DNA from: Pseudorhodobacter sp. E13
GTDB lineage: Bacteria > Pseudomonadota > Alphaproteobacteria > Rhodobacterales > Rhodobacteraceae
NCBI RefSeq assembly: GCF_003991405.1
Contig: NZ_RPEN01000151.1
Span: 62,001 to 126,000, forward strand
DNA length: 64,000 nucleotides
Direction: 5' to 3'
Positions within the stretch are counted from its first letter, which is position 1; every line of letters begins with the position of its first letter. Shown here in pieces: positions 8,467 to 17,456 of this stretch. The notes under the pieces are model-generated. The model ran no database searches and was not told where the DNA came from. It saw nothing but the letters and a program-made list of their open reading frames with translations. Made by a program: the position numbers and the translations under genes.

Positions 8467-9543
8467 ATGGATTATGATTTTGTGATCATTGGCGGCGGGA
8501 TTGCCGGGATTTCCTGTGCCGCGCGCTTGGCAGGGGCTGGGCGCGTTTTGGTCTTGGAGGCAGAGGCGGCGCTGGCGCATCATGCCTCTGGCCGGTCCGC
8601 CGCACTATATGAGCCGCGCTATGGCTTGGCCCCTGTTGTGGCTTTGTCGCTGGCTTCGGCGGCATATTTTCATGGCGCGCAAGGCGTGTTGAGCCCGCGC
8701 GGCATGATGATTGTGGCCAAGAAAGACGACCGCGCGCTGTTTGAGGCGGATGCCACAGGGATGGAGCTTGCGCCGATTTCGCTGGAGGCGGCGCGGGAGA
8801 TCGTGCCGATATTGAACCCGGAAACGGTGGCGCATGTGGCTTTGGCCGACCACGCTTGGGATATTGATACTGATCTGTTGTTGCAGGGCTTTGCGCGGCA
8901 GGCCCGCGCCCAAGGGGCCGAGATTTTGACGAAAGCGCCGGTCACCGCCATCACACGCGAGGCCAAGGGCTGGCGTGTTGAAACGCCGCAGGGGGCGTTT
9001 GGCGCGCGGGTGTTGATCAATGCCGCCGGGGCTTGGGTCGATGTGGTGGCCGCGATGGCCGGGGTTCGCGCTTTGGGTTTCACGCCTTTGCGGCGGTCCA
9101 TGGCGCGCATTCCCGCGCCCGGTGGTCAGGATGTCAGCCGTTGGCCGATGATCTTCGGGGCGGGCGAGACATGGTATGCCAAACCCGATGCCGGGGCCTT
9201 GATCGTCTCCCCCGCCGAGGAGGAGCCCAGTGTGCCGCATGACGCCTTTGCCGATGACATGGTGCTGGCCGAAGGCTTGGCCCGCTATGAGGAGATGGTG
9301 ACAGAGCCGGTGACACGGATGCTGGCCAATTGGGCCGGATTGCGCACCTTCTCGCCGGATCGGGTGCCGGTGATCGGGTTTGACACAGGCGACCCGGCCT
9401 TTTTCTGGCTGGCGGGGCAAGGCGGCTATGGGTTCCAGTCGGCGCCTGCCGCCTCGCAGCTTGCGGCGGATTTGCTGACGGGGCAGGGCAGCGCGCTGGA
9501 GGCGGGCGTGGTGGCCAGCCTGTCGCCGCAGCGTTTCGCATGA
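8467..9543 (+). CDS. FAD-dependent oxidoreductase, D-amino-acid-oxidase (DAO) fold
   Basis: The 358-residue protein opens with a dinucleotide-binding motif, VIIGGGIAGISCAARLA (GxGxxG at residues 9-14), followed by VLVLEAEAALAHHASGRSAA. It ends with a second FAD contact region (GFDTGDPAFFWLAGQGGYGF). This is the DAO/GlpD-like fold of amine and amino-acid oxidases; the substrate is unknown. The ATG at 8467 is chosen because it starts right before the motif, while a GTG at 8452 is an alternative. Its stop overlaps the next gene as ATGA. A repeat copy lies directly upstream. Confidence 0.88.
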   Translation: MDYDFVIIGGGIAGISCAARLAGAGRVLVLEAEAALAHHASGRSAALYEPRYGLAPVVALSLASAAYFHGAQGVLSPRGMMIVAKKDDRALFEADATGMELAPISLEAAREIVPILNPETVAHVALADHAWDIDTDLLLQGFARQARAQGAEILTKAPVTAITREAKGWRVETPQGAFGARVLINAAGAWVDVVAAMAGVRALGFTPLRRSMARIPAPGGQDVSRWPMIFGAGETWYAKPDAGALIVSPAEEEPSVPHDAFADDMVLAEGLARYEEMVTEPVTRMLANWAGLRTFSPDRVPVIGFDTGDPAFFWLAGQGGYGFQSAPAASQLAADLLTGQGSALEAGVVASLSPQRFA

Positions 9544-10151
9544 CCCAAGCCCCCGCCCCGCGCTGCGCCCCCGCGGCAGAGCGCAACCTTGCGCCGATCA
9601 TGGCAAGCCTTGGCCGCCATGCGCCCGCATCCGGGCGCGCCTTGGAAATTGCCAGCGGCACGGGCCAACAGATCCCGCGCTTTGCGGCGGCGCATCCGGG
9701 CCTGATCTGGCAAGCCACAGACCGCGACCCCGCCAATCTGGAAACCATGCGGGCTTGGGCCGCCCTTGCCCCTGCCCCCAATCTTTTGCCGCCCCTCTTG
9801 CTGGATGCAGCGCAGCCCGGTTGGGCCACCGCGTTTGCGCCCTGCGCCTTGGTGCTGATGGTGAACCTGCTGCATCTGATTTCAGACCTTGAGGCGGCGG
9901 TGGTGTTGCAAGAGGCAGCTTTGGCCTTGGCCCCCCAAGGGCGCTTGATGGTCTATGGCCCTTTTCTGCGCGCAGGCCGCACCACCAGCCCCGGCGATGC
10001 CGAATTTCACGCCGCCTTGCGCGCGGCCGACCCAACAACGGGTTACAAGGATATCGCATGGGTTCAGGCCCAGCTTGCCGCGCAGGGCCTTGATACCCGG
10101 ACCGAGGATATGCCTGCCAATAACCTCATGCTTGTCGCATTCAGAACTTGA
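9540..10151 (+). CDS. DUF938 family protein (SAM-methyltransferase-like)
   Basis: The 203-residue protein matches the DUF938 pattern: PAAERNLAPI near the start, a glycine motif ALEIASGTGQQIPRFA resembling SAM-binding motif I, an acidic WQATDRDP, and the C-terminal NNLMLVAFR. The fold is that of a class I methyltransferase, but no reaction is established for the family. It is coupled to the upstream FAD oxidoreductase by an ATGA overlap, which suggests a shared pathway or merely shared transcription. The length is typical for the family. Confidence 0.82.
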   Translation: MTQAPAPRCAPAAERNLAPIMASLGRHAPASGRALEIASGTGQQIPRFAAAHPGLIWQATDRDPANLETMRAWAALAPAPNLLPPLLLDAAQPGWATAFAPCALVLMVNLLHLISDLEAAVVLQEAALALAPQGRLMVYGPFLRAGRTTSPGDAEFHAALRAADPTTGYKDIAWVQAQLAAQGLDTRTEDMPANNLMLVAFRT

Positions 10152-10216
10152 TATGTGTCAAGGCAGCCCCGTGCTGGGCGTGTCACTGCTGCGCCAACCG
10201 CTAGCAGGAGACAAAG

Positions 10217-10558
10217 ATGAGCTGGACCGACAAGAATGCCGAAATGCGCGACCAGTTGCGCGTGATGAACCGGGCGATCCCCGAGGTTGCCAAGGGCTTT
10301 GGCGCCCTGTCCAAGGCGGCCAAGGACGCGCAGGTGCTGGATGTGAAAACGCTGGAATTCGTGGCCCTTGGCATTGCGATTGCCGACCGCTGCGAGGCCT
10401 GCATCGGCTTTCACGTCGAGGCGCTGGCCAAGGCGGGCGGCACGCGTGCGGAATTGGGCGATGTGCTGGGCATGGCGGTGCAGATGGGGGGCGGCCCGTC
10501 CTTGATGTATGCCGCCAAGGCGCTGACCGCTTGGGATGATCTGACGGCGGAAAAATAA
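10217..10558 (+). CDS. Carboxymuconolactone decarboxylase (AhpD-like) family protein
   Basis: The 113-residue protein has the AhpD-like signature CEACIGFH, with Cys59, Cys62 and His66 forming the redox/proton-relay site, preceded by LEFVALGIAIADR. Single-domain members of this family act as alkylhydroperoxidase-like disulfide enzymes or decarboxylases; here the CxxC pair favours a thiol redox role. AGGAG at 10206-10210 precedes the ATG by six bases. It stands alone, after DUF938 and before an exported EF-hand protein. Confidence 0.88.
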   Translation: MSWTDKNAEMRDQLRVMNRAIPEVAKGFGALSKAAKDAQVLDVKTLEFVALGIAIADRCEACIGFHVEALAKAGGTRAELGDVLGMAVQMGGGPSLMYAAKALTAWDDLTAEK

Positions 10559-10633
10559 ATCAACGCGGCGCGACGGAACCACGCCCGCGCGCCGTTCAAC
10601 GATTGCACACATTCAAATATGTAGGGAAATCTG

Positions 10634-11077
10634 ATGAGAACCTTCTTCCTTCTGACCACCGCGCTGACCCTGATCGCCGGTATGGCCTTGGCGCAACAGG
10701 GCCAACCCGGCGCGCAATTTATCGAACAATGGGATATGGACGGTGACGGGCAGGTCACGCTGGCGGAAGCCATTGAAAAGCGAGGAGAAATTTTCGTGAT
10801 GTTCGACAAAGAGGCCGATGGCACCATGGACGCTGCGGATTTTGACGGCGTGGCAGAGCATCTTGCCGCTGAAAACGCGAACAAGGGCTCGGGGCACGGC
10901 ATGGGCAATGGCCCCGGCAAGCTGATCCACGAGGCGATGTCAGCCGCCTATAACGATGCCGATGGTGACGGGCTGGTCACGCCCGAGGAATTCCGCGCCG
11001 CCACCGAAACCCTGTTTGCCGCGATTGACCGCAATAGCGATGGGCTGATGACCTCGGCTGATTTCGGCAGACAGTAA
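10634..11077 (+). CDS. Exported EF-hand calcium-binding protein
   Basis: The 147-residue protein has an N-terminal signal peptide (MRTFFLLTTALTLIAGMALA) and four EF-hand-like loops. These are DMDGDGQVTLAE (34-45), DKEADGTMDAAD (58-69), DADGDGLVTPEE (108-119) and DRNSDGLMTSAD (132-143). Loops 1 and 3 have the full set of acidic ligands and loops 2 and 4 are weaker. A Gly-rich linker at about 83-95 separates the two pairs. The protein is probably a periplasmic calcium buffer or sensor; its partner is unknown. A stem-loop terminator follows at once. Confidence 0.85.
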   Translation: MRTFFLLTTALTLIAGMALAQQGQPGAQFIEQWDMDGDGQVTLAEAIEKRGEIFVMFDKEADGTMDAADFDGVAEHLAAENANKGSGHGMGNGPGKLIHEAMSAAYNDADGDGLVTPEEFRAATETLFAAIDRNSDGLMTSADFGRQ

Positions 11078-11111
11078 GCCCGCCACCCCGAATGACGGGT
11101 GACAATCTGGC

Positions 11112-11145
11112 AACCGGCTGTCACATTGGCAGCCGGTTTTGCTTT
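11112..11145 (+). terminator. Rho-independent terminator after the EF-hand gene
   Basis: AACCGGCTG, a nine-base loop, and CAGCCGGTT form a perfect nine-pair stem followed by TTGCTTTG. It sits between the EF-hand gene and the GH25 lipoprotein gene. Confidence 0.75.
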
Positions 11146-11154
11146 GGGGGTCAT

Positions 11155-11964
11155 ATGGTGAGGCTTGGTCTGGGTGTGTTGGTTCTGGCGATGACTCTGG
11201 CCGCTTGCGGCGGGCGCGAACACCGGCAACGCGGCCCGCATGCCGGGCAGCAGGCGGCGGTGCAACTGCCTGCCAACGCCCCGCGTTTCGGGGATGCAAA
11301 GCCGCATGAGTGGGACGGCCGCGCGCCATCGGCCTATGCGGTGCATGGCATCGACGCCTCGCGCTGGCAGGGAGAGATTGACTGGGCCACCGCCATTGAA
11401 AACGGTGTTTCCTTTGCCTTTTTCAAAGCGACCGAAGGCGGCGATGTGATCGACCCGGCATTCGATGACTATTGGAAAGGCGCAGGCCGGGCCGGGTTGC
11501 CGCGCGGGGCCTATCATTTCTATTATTTCTGCCGCCCGGCGATTGAACAGGCGCGCTGGTTCATCCGCAACGTGCCGCGCGAGCGTGGTGCCCTGCCCCC
11601 GGTGCTGGATATGGAATGGAACGCCCATTCCCCCACCTGCACCAAACGCCCGGATGCCGCCCATGTGCGCAGTGAGGCCAAGATTTTCATGGATGCGCTG
11701 GAACGCCATTACGGCCAGCGTCCCATCATCTATACCACCGTGGATTTCTTTGCCGAGAACCAGTTGGGGCGGCTGGCGGGCTATGACTTCTGGTTGCGCT
11801 CGGTCGCGGGGCATCCGTCCAAGGTTTATCCGGGGCAGGCCTGGACCTTCTGGCAATATTCCGGCACCGGGCTGGTGCCCGGTATTTCCGGCAAGGTTGA
11901 CCTGAACACCTTTGCCGGGTCGCGGGCCGATTGGCGCGCTTGGGCACAGCGGCGGATGCGCTGA
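11155..11964 (+). CDS. Glycoside hydrolase family 25 (lysozyme-like) lipoprotein
   Basis: The 269-residue protein starts with a lipoprotein signal (MVRLGLGVLVLAMTLAACGG, lipid on Cys18). A GH25 muramidase domain follows from about residue 65: HGIDASRWQGEIDW with the first catalytic Asp, FFKATEGG, and the DxE motif VLDMEWN. The enzyme would hydrolyse peptidoglycan glycan strands from a membrane-anchored site in the periplasm, probably in wall remodelling. The ATG at 11155 gives the signal peptide; an open frame from 11092 runs through the upstream terminator and is rejected. It converges with rpoD across a shared terminator. Confidence 0.9.
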   Translation: MVRLGLGVLVLAMTLAACGGREHRQRGPHAGQQAAVQLPANAPRFGDAKPHEWDGRAPSAYAVHGIDASRWQGEIDWATAIENGVSFAFFKATEGGDVIDPAFDDYWKGAGRAGLPRGAYHFYYFCRPAIEQARWFIRNVPRERGALPPVLDMEWNAHSPTCTKRPDAAHVRSEAKIFMDALERHYGQRPIIYTTVDFFAENQLGRLAGYDFWLRSVAGHPSKVYPGQAWTFWQYSGTGLVPGISGKVDLNTFAGSRADWRAWAQRRMR

Positions 11965-11974
11965 CGGGAAGGCC

Positions 11975-12003
11975 AAAAAAAAGCGCCCCGAAGGGCGCTT
12001 TTA
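11975..12003. terminator. Bidirectional terminator between GH25 and rpoD genes
   Basis: An A-run plus AAGCGCCC, loop CCGA, and GGGCGCTTTT form a stem with A-tract on one side and T-tract on the other. It can therefore end both the + strand GH25 gene and the - strand rpoD gene. Confidence 0.8.
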
Positions 12004-12004
12004 A

Positions 12005-13999
12005 TCACTGATCGAGGAAAGAGCGCAGCTTTCGGCTACGGCTGGGGTGTTTCAGCTTCCGCAGCGCCTTGGCTTCGATCTGGCGGATGCGTTCGCGGGT
12101 CACGCTGAACTGCTGGCCCACCTCTTCCAAGGTGTGGTCGGTGTTCATCCCGATGCCAAATCGCATGCGCAGCACACGTTCTTCGCGCGGGGTCAGGCTG
12201 GCCAGAACCCGCGTCGTGGTTTCCTTCAGGTTTTCCTGAATGGCGCTGTCCAGCGGCAACACGGCGTTCTTGTCTTCGATGAAATCGCCAAGCTGGCTGT
12301 CTTCTTCGTCGCCAATCGGGGTTTCCAGCGAGATCGGCTCCTTGGCGATTTTCATCACCTTGCGAACCTTTTCCAGCGGCATTTGCAGCTTTTCGGCCAA
12401 TTCTTCCGGCGTCGGTTCACGGCCGATTTCGTGCAGCATCTGACGCCCGGTGCGAACCAGCTTGTTGATCGTCTCGATCATATGAACCGGAATACGGATG
12501 GTGCGGGCCTGATCGGCAATGCTGCGGGTGATCGCCTGACGGATCCACCATGTTGCATAAGTGCTGAACTTATAGCCGCGACGATATTCGAACTTGTCCA
12601 CGGCCTTCATCAGGCCAATGTTGCCTTCCTGAATAAGATCAAGGAATTGCAAGCCGCGGTTCGTGTATTTTTTGGCGATGGAGATCACGAGCCGAAGGTT
12701 CGCTTCCACCATTTCCTTCTTGGCCTGACGGGCTTCTTTCTCGCCCTTCTGGACCTGATTCACGATGCGGCGGAATTCGGAAATATCCACCCCGACGTAA
12801 GAGCCGACCTGCGCCATCTCATCGCGCAATTCTTCGACCTTGTCGCGGCTGCGTTCCATCAGCGCCTGCCAGCCGCGCCCGTCCTTGGCGGCCATCCGGT
12901 CGCACCAAGTCGGGTCCAACTCATAGCCTTGGTATTCATCAATGAATTCACGGCGGTTGATACGCGCCTGATCCGCCAGCTTCACCATGCCCGAGTTGAT
13001 GGACATGATACGGCGGTTGATGCCGTAAAGCTGGTCGATCAGCGCTTCGATCCGGTTGTTATGCAGGTGCAATTCATTCACCAGCAGCACAATTTCAGAC
13101 CGCAGCTTCTGATAGGCCGCTTCTTCCTTGGACGAGAACATATCCTTTTTGTTCATCGTCGCCGACATGCGCAATGTCTGCATTTCGGCCAGCATTTCAT
13201 AGTCATGCGCGATGACTTCCAGCGTCTCCAGCACGCGCGGCTTCAGCGCGGCTTCCATCGCGGCCAAAGACATGTTGGAGGCTTCGTCATCCTCCTCATC
13301 ATCGTCCGAGCGTGACAGCGGGTTGCCATCGGCATCCAGTTCCGGCCCGGTATTCGCTTCGCGCTTGGGGGCCGCTTCGCCCGTGGCCGCAAGGCCACCC
13401 ACCAGATCTTCGTCGCCTTCGCCCTCGCCGTCCATGCCACGGCCAAAGGTGGTTTCAAGGTCGATCACATCGCGCAGCAAAATATCTTCGTTCAGAAGTT
13501 CGTCGCGCCAGATGGTGATGGCCTGAAAGGTCAGCGGGCTTTCGCACAGGCCCAGAATCATCGTGTTGCGACCGGCCTCGATGCGCTTGGCAATCGCAAT
13601 CTCGCCTTCGCGCGACAGCAATTCAACCGAGCCCATCTCGCGCAGATACATCCGCACCGGGTCATCCGTCCGGTCCAGCGTTTCGCTGGCCGCACCCGAC
13701 AGCGCCACCTCACGCGAGCCAGAGCCGGTTTCCACCAACTCCCCCCCGGTGGAGCTGTCTTCCATTTCTTCTTCTTCGGTAACCTGAATTCCCATTTCCG
13801 ACAGCATCGACATCACGTCTTCGATCTGGTCAGAAGAAACCTGCTCGGGCGGCAGCACCGCGTTCAGCTGGTCATAGGTGATATAGCCGCGCTCGCGCGC
13901 ATCCGCGATCATCTTCTTGATCGCCGCCTGACTCATATCAAGCGAGCCATCTGCCTCTTGATCGTCTTGCTTGCTGTCTTCGGCGTCTTTGGCTGCCAT
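12005..13999 (-). CDS. rpoD: RNA polymerase primary sigma factor (sigma-70)
   Basis: The 664-residue protein has the full primary-sigma layout. Region 1.1 is at the N-terminus ([21 protein letters not shown]), region 1.2 is at [16 protein letters not shown], and a long acidic non-conserved region follows (about 205-245). Region 2 has [20 protein letters not shown] and [20 protein letters not shown]. Region 4 has the helix-turn-helix [17 protein letters not shown]. It directs RNA polymerase to housekeeping promoters. AAAGGAG lies a few bases before the ATG. dnaG lies upstream in the same direction, 199 bases away, as in the common dnaG-rpoD arrangement. Confidence 0.97.
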   Translation of the reverse strand: MAAKDAEDSKQDDQEADGSLDMSQAAIKKMIADARERGYITYDQLNAVLPPEQVSSDQIEDVMSMLSEMGIQVTEEEEMEDSSTGGELVETGSGSREVALSGAASETLDRTDDPVRMYLREMGSVELLSREGEIAIAKRIEAGRNTMILGLCESPLTFQAITIWRDELLNEDILLRDVIDLETTFGRGMDGEGEGDEDLVGGLAATGEAAPKREANTGPELDADGNPLSRSDDDEEDDEASNMSLAAMEAALKPRVLETLEVIAHDYEMLAEMQTLRMSATMNKKDMFSSKEEAAYQKLRSEIVLLVNELHLHNNRIEALIDQLYGINRRIMSINSGMVKLADQARINRREFIDEYQGYELDPTWCDRMAAKDGRGWQALMERSRDKVEELRDEMAQVGSYVGVDISEFRRIVNQVQKGEKEARQAKKEMVEANLRLVISIAKKYTNRGLQFLDLIQEGNIGLMKAVDKFEYRRGYKFSTYATWWIRQAITRSIADQARTIRIPVHMIETINKLVRTGRQMLHEIGREPTPEELAEKLQMPLEKVRKVMKIAKEPISLETPIGDEEDSQLGDFIEDKNAVLPLDSAIQENLKETTTRVLASLTPREERVLRMRFGIGMNTDHTLEEVGQQFSVTRERIRQIEAKALRKLKHPSRSRKLRSFLDQ

Positions 14000-14038
14000 G
14001 GATGCTCCTTTAGGCCGGGCGGTCTGGTTTGGTTAAAC

Positions 14039-14079
14039 CGAATCACTCGGTCGAATGTACGAATCATTAGCGCGAATCA
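14039..14079. promoter_or_regulatory. Clustered GANTC (CcrM-type) sites in the rpoD upstream region
   Basis: Three CGAATCA heptamers start at 14039, 14060 and 14073, and a partial CGAAT is at 14052. Each full copy contains GAATC, a match to the GANTC sequence methylated by CcrM in Alphaproteobacteria. Starts are 21 bases apart for two pairs (14039/14060 and 14052/14073), about two helical turns. The cluster is 40-80 bases before the rpoD start. It may mark cell-cycle methylation control or a repeated activator site; both are inference. Confidence 0.5.
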
Positions 14080-14198
14080 CGGGAGGTGAAAGGCGTTCGC
14101 CTTGTTTTTCCGATGATTTGCGTGTTTATCAGCTTTTTGCGGCAAGTTAAAAGGGCCGACCGTTCGATTTCCTTTCTGTTGCGGCGCGCGCGCCCAAG

Positions 14199-16169
14199 TC
14201 AGGATTTGGCCCGCCCATTGCGCCCGAAATCAATCCGATCCCACAGGCTGCGGGCCTCTTCCAGCTCCTCGCGGTCCATCTCCACCCCGTTTTCGGCGAC
14301 AAACCCCTCTCCCTTCACGGCCTCGGGGCCTTTGGCGGCGGAAAAGCGGGCTTCATTTGCCTGCGCCAGCCGCCATGTCAGCCCTTCATCGGCCAGCCCG
14401 ATCAAATCCTCTGCCGCCTCATTCACCTCGCGCCGCCCCCCGCGGACGGAGCGCAGTTTGCGCAGCATGTCGTTCAGGCAAATCTCGGCATAGTCGGCGT
14501 CATCGGCCTTCAATACGGGTGGTGCTGTCATGACATGGTTTTGGTGAAAGAGAGTTTCAACCACCGAACGGTGGGTCTGGCGCAGATTTTCCATGCCGCT
14601 CGCATCATCGTCGTGCCCGTGGTGCAAAAGTGCCAGCCGCAGGCGGTTTTCGTCCGGGTCGCTCAGGTCCAGCCGTTCCAACGCGGGTTCAAAACGGGCG
14701 ATCAGGGTGGGATGGGTCAGCAAGGCGGCAAGGATTACCTGTTCCAGCACCCGCTCTTCGCTCAGACCCAAGGCCAGCGCCGAGGATTTGGTGGTGGCCA
14801 CCGGGCGTGGTTCAGGCGCCCAGGGTTTGCCCTTGCCGCGCGGTCCTGGCGACCATTCGCGGCGCGGGCCGGGGCTGCGCCCGGTCTGGCCAAACAACTC
14901 CCAGCGCAGGCGTTTGATTTCTTCGCCGTAATGGTTGCGGATCGAGGCATCCTTGATCCGCATCAGCGCCGTGCGCAGGGTTTTATCCAGTGCCGCCTTG
15001 CGTTCGGGGCTGTCAAACACCCGACCTTCGGTTTCGCGCTTCCACAGCAAGGACACCATCGGCTGTGCGGCATCCAGCACCGCCTGCATCGCCCCTGCGC
15101 CTTGGGCTTTCAGCAGATCATCTGGGTCCTGACCCACGGGCAGCACGGCAAAGCGCAGGCCTTGCCCGGCCTCCAGCAGCGGCAAGGCCAGATCAATCAC
15201 CCGTAGGGCGGCGCGCAAACCGGCGGCATCGCCATCCAGCGCGATCACCGGTTCCGGGCTGACGCGCCACATCAGGCGCAACTGATCTTCGGTGACGGCG
15301 GTGCCCAAGGGGGCGACCGTGGCCTTGAACCCGGCCTCGGACAGGGCGATCACATCCATATAGCCTTCGGCCACGATCAAAGGCGCGCCTTTGCCCGCCG
15401 CTTCGCGGGCGGGGCCAAGGTTGAACAGGTTGCGGCCCTTGTCGAAAAGTTCGGTTTCCGGCCCGTTGAGGTATTTGGCCCGCGCATTCGGGTCGAGGCT
15501 GCGCCCGCCAAGGCTGATGGCACGGCCACGCGCATCGCGGATCGGAAAGATGATACGGGCGCGAAAGCGGTCATAGGGGGCGTCATTATGGTCAGACACC
15601 GCGCAGACACCGCTGGCAAGGATGAGTTCGGGGGCAAACCCCTTGGCCTGCATCGCCGCAAAGACCGCTTGGCGCCCTTCCGGGGACCAGCCGATTTGCC
15701 AACGCTCCTGCGCTTCGGCTTTCAATCCGCGCCGGTCCAGATAATCGCGGGCGGTCTGGCCTGCGGCGGTCATCAGTTGCAGGCGGCAGAATTTCACCGC
15801 CTCTTCCATCACTTCGGCCAATTGGCTACGGCGGTCGGCTTTTTTGGCGGCCGCCGGGTCGCGGGCGGGCATCGGCATCCCGGCTTCGCGGGCCAAAAGT
15901 TCTACCGCTTCCATGAAGCCGAGGTTTTCTGTCTCTTTGATGAAAGTCAGTGCATCGCCTTTGGCATGGCAGCCGAAACAGTAATAAAACCCTTTGCGAT
16001 CATCGACATGGAAGCTGGCGGATTTTTCCTGATGGAAGGGGCAAGGGGCCCACATGTCGCCCTTACCCTGGTTGGATTTGCGCATGTCCCAAACCACCTT
16101 GCGCCCAACAACTTGGGACAGCGAGATGCGGGTGCGCAATTCGTCAAGGAAACCGGGTGGCAGACTCAT
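14199..16169 (-). CDS. dnaG: DNA primase
   Basis: The 656-residue protein makes RNA primers for replication. It has an N-terminal CHC2 zinc finger with Cys43, His46, Cys64 and Cys67 (CPFH...CFGC). The primase core includes RFRARIIFPIRDARGRAISLGGR, and the TOPRIM domain carries VAEGYMDVIAL and the metal-binding ALDGDAAG. The C-terminal part, about 430-656, is the helicase-binding region, which is expected to diverge. It precedes rpoD on the same strand. Length and order of domains are normal for Rhodobacterales. Confidence 0.97.
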   Translation of the reverse strand: MSLPPGFLDELRTRISLSQVVGRKVVWDMRKSNQGKGDMWAPCPFHQEKSASFHVDDRKGFYYCFGCHAKGDALTFIKETENLGFMEAVELLAREAGMPMPARDPAAAKKADRRSQLAEVMEEAVKFCRLQLMTAAGQTARDYLDRRGLKAEAQERWQIGWSPEGRQAVFAAMQAKGFAPELILASGVCAVSDHNDAPYDRFRARIIFPIRDARGRAISLGGRSLDPNARAKYLNGPETELFDKGRNLFNLGPAREAAGKGAPLIVAEGYMDVIALSEAGFKATVAPLGTAVTEDQLRLMWRVSPEPVIALDGDAAGLRAALRVIDLALPLLEAGQGLRFAVLPVGQDPDDLLKAQGAGAMQAVLDAAQPMVSLLWKRETEGRVFDSPERKAALDKTLRTALMRIKDASIRNHYGEEIKRLRWELFGQTGRSPGPRREWSPGPRGKGKPWAPEPRPVATTKSSALALGLSEERVLEQVILAALLTHPTLIARFEPALERLDLSDPDENRLRLALLHHGHDDDASGMENLRQTHRSVVETLFHQNHVMTAPPVLKADDADYAEICLNDMLRKLRSVRGGRREVNEAAEDLIGLADEGLTWRLAQANEARFSAAKGPEAVKGEGFVAENGVEMDREELEEARSLWDRIDFGRNGRAKS

Positions 16170-16228
16170 TCCCTATATATCGGCGTGATGCGCGCGATAG
16201 GCAAGCGGCGCGATTGCGGAACCGGTGC

Positions 16229-16298
16229 GGGGGGCCGTCTGCCCCCCCTTGCCTTGCGGCAATTCCCCCCCTGAGGATATTTGGGCCGAAAAGAAAGC
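16229..16298 (+). repeat. GC-hairpin/TATTT-tail repeat, copy 4
   Basis: GGGGGGCCGTCTGCCCCCC opens the copy. CTTGCCTTGCGGCAA and CCCCCCC follow, then the tail TGAGGATATTTGGGCCGAAA AGAAAG. It lies between the start of dnaG and the end of the M20 amidohydrolase gene, opposite to the direction of both. Confidence 0.9.
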
Positions 16299-16307
16299 TG
16301 CGGGGGA

Positions 16308-17456
16308 TCAGCCCAATATACGGCGGGTCAGGCGGTGAAAGATTTCGGTGCCGATCGGGATCAAGCTATCGGGGAAATCATAGTCGGGGTTGTGCAGGGC
16401 CGGATGGTCAAGGCCGGAACCGAGATAGACCATGGCACCTTTGGTGCCGGGCAAGGTGCTGAAACGGCCAAAATCCTCGGATGCGCGTTCGGGCAGGTCG
16501 CCCTGGTCATAAGCGATGCCCATGGCGTCGAGCACGGCGGCGAAATGCTGGGTGGCCTGAGGTTCATTGGCGCAAGCCGAAAAATCGTCGTGATAGCTGA
16601 TGGTCAGGCGCAGGCTTGCGGCATCGGCCTCTGCCCTCGCCAAGCTTTCGGCCTTGGCGCGCAGGGCGGCCATTGGGGCATCCAGCATGCTGCGCAGCGT
16701 CACCCAAATTTCGCCATGGGCGGGAGAGACGCCGAAGCTCGGCTCGCCCAAACTGGCATGGGTGATGGTGGCAAGCCGATAGTCATCGCCCAGCGCGCCG
16801 CCTGTGCCCAAAGCGGCCAGTGCCGGGATCAGCCGAGCGATGGCCTGTGCGGGCGAGACGCCAAATTCGGGTTGGGCGGCGTGGCTGGTCTTGCCTTCCA
16901 GCGTGATCTTCATCCCCACCGAGGCACAATTCACCGGGCCTTCGGCAAGCCAGCAGGCCCCCAGTTTGCAGCCCGGCATATTGTGCAGCGAAAAGGCCCA
17001 ATCGGGGTGCAGCCTGTCAAATTTCGGGTCTGCGATCACGGCAGCCGCGCCAGAGCCATCTTCCTCGGCGGGTTGGAACATCAGGATCACCCGACCTGCC
17101 GCAGGTGCATTGCGCGCCAGCAACCGGGCCAGCCCCAGCAGGATGGTCGTATGCCCGTCATGGCCGCAAAGATGGCCTTTGCCGTCAATCTCGGACCGAT
17201 GGGGGGCGTCTGAAATCTCATGGATCGGCAGGGCGTCCAATTCGCAGCGGAACAACAGCGTGGGGCCGGGCTTTGCGCCCTTGAACACCGCCGCAACGCC
17301 ATGGCCGCCCAGGCCTGTGACCACCTCATCAGGCCCAGCGCCCAAGGCCGCCACCACCCGCGCGGCGGTTTCAACCTCTTGCCCTGACAGTTCCGGCCTG
17401 CGGTGCAGATCGCGGCGAAAACCGGTCAGCTCTACGATATCGGCATTGGTCAGCAT
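16308..17456 (-). CDS. M20-family amidohydrolase (hippurate/N-acyl-amino-acid hydrolase type)
   Basis: The 382-residue protein is a metal-dependent amidohydrolase of the M20D group. Visible motifs are FRRDLHRRPELSGQE at the start, LLFRCELDALPI with a metal-binding Asp, CGHDGHTTILLG (Cys and His ligands), MFQPAEEDGSGA with the catalytic Glu, and YLGSGLDHPALHNPDYDFPD near the end. The family removes acyl groups from amino acids; the natural substrate is not evident. The ATG overlaps the end of soxG by a few bases, so it is the last gene of the sarcosine oxidase operon and may process an N-acylated or N-methylated nutrient. Confidence 0.9.
   Translation of the reverse strand: MLTNADIVELTGFRRDLHRRPELSGQEVETAARVVAALGAGPDEVVTGLGGHGVAAVFKGAKPGPTLLFRCELDALPIHEISDAPHRSEIDGKGHLCGHDGHTTILLGLARLLARNAPAAGRVILMFQPAEEDGSGAAAVIADPKFDRLHPDWAFSLHNMPGCKLGACWLAEGPVNCASVGMKITLEGKTSHAAQPEFGVSPAQAIARLIPALAALGTGGALGDDYRLATITHASLGEPSFGVSPAHGEIWVTLRSMLDAPMAALRAKAESLARAEADAASLRLTISYHDDFSACANEPQATQHFAAVLDAMGIAYDQGDLPERASEDFGRFSTLPGTKGAMVYLGSGLDHPALHNPDYDFPDSLIPIGTEIFHRLTRRILG

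Noticed and set aside
10561-10600. Hairpin after the AhpD-like gene as a terminator
   Set aside because: GGCGCG and CGCGCC can pair across a loose loop, but the stem is short and no T-run follows.
12047-13315. A 422-codon frame on the plus strand opposite rpoD
   Set aside because: It is the antisense shadow of a highly conserved sigma factor and has no ribosome binding site or known motif.
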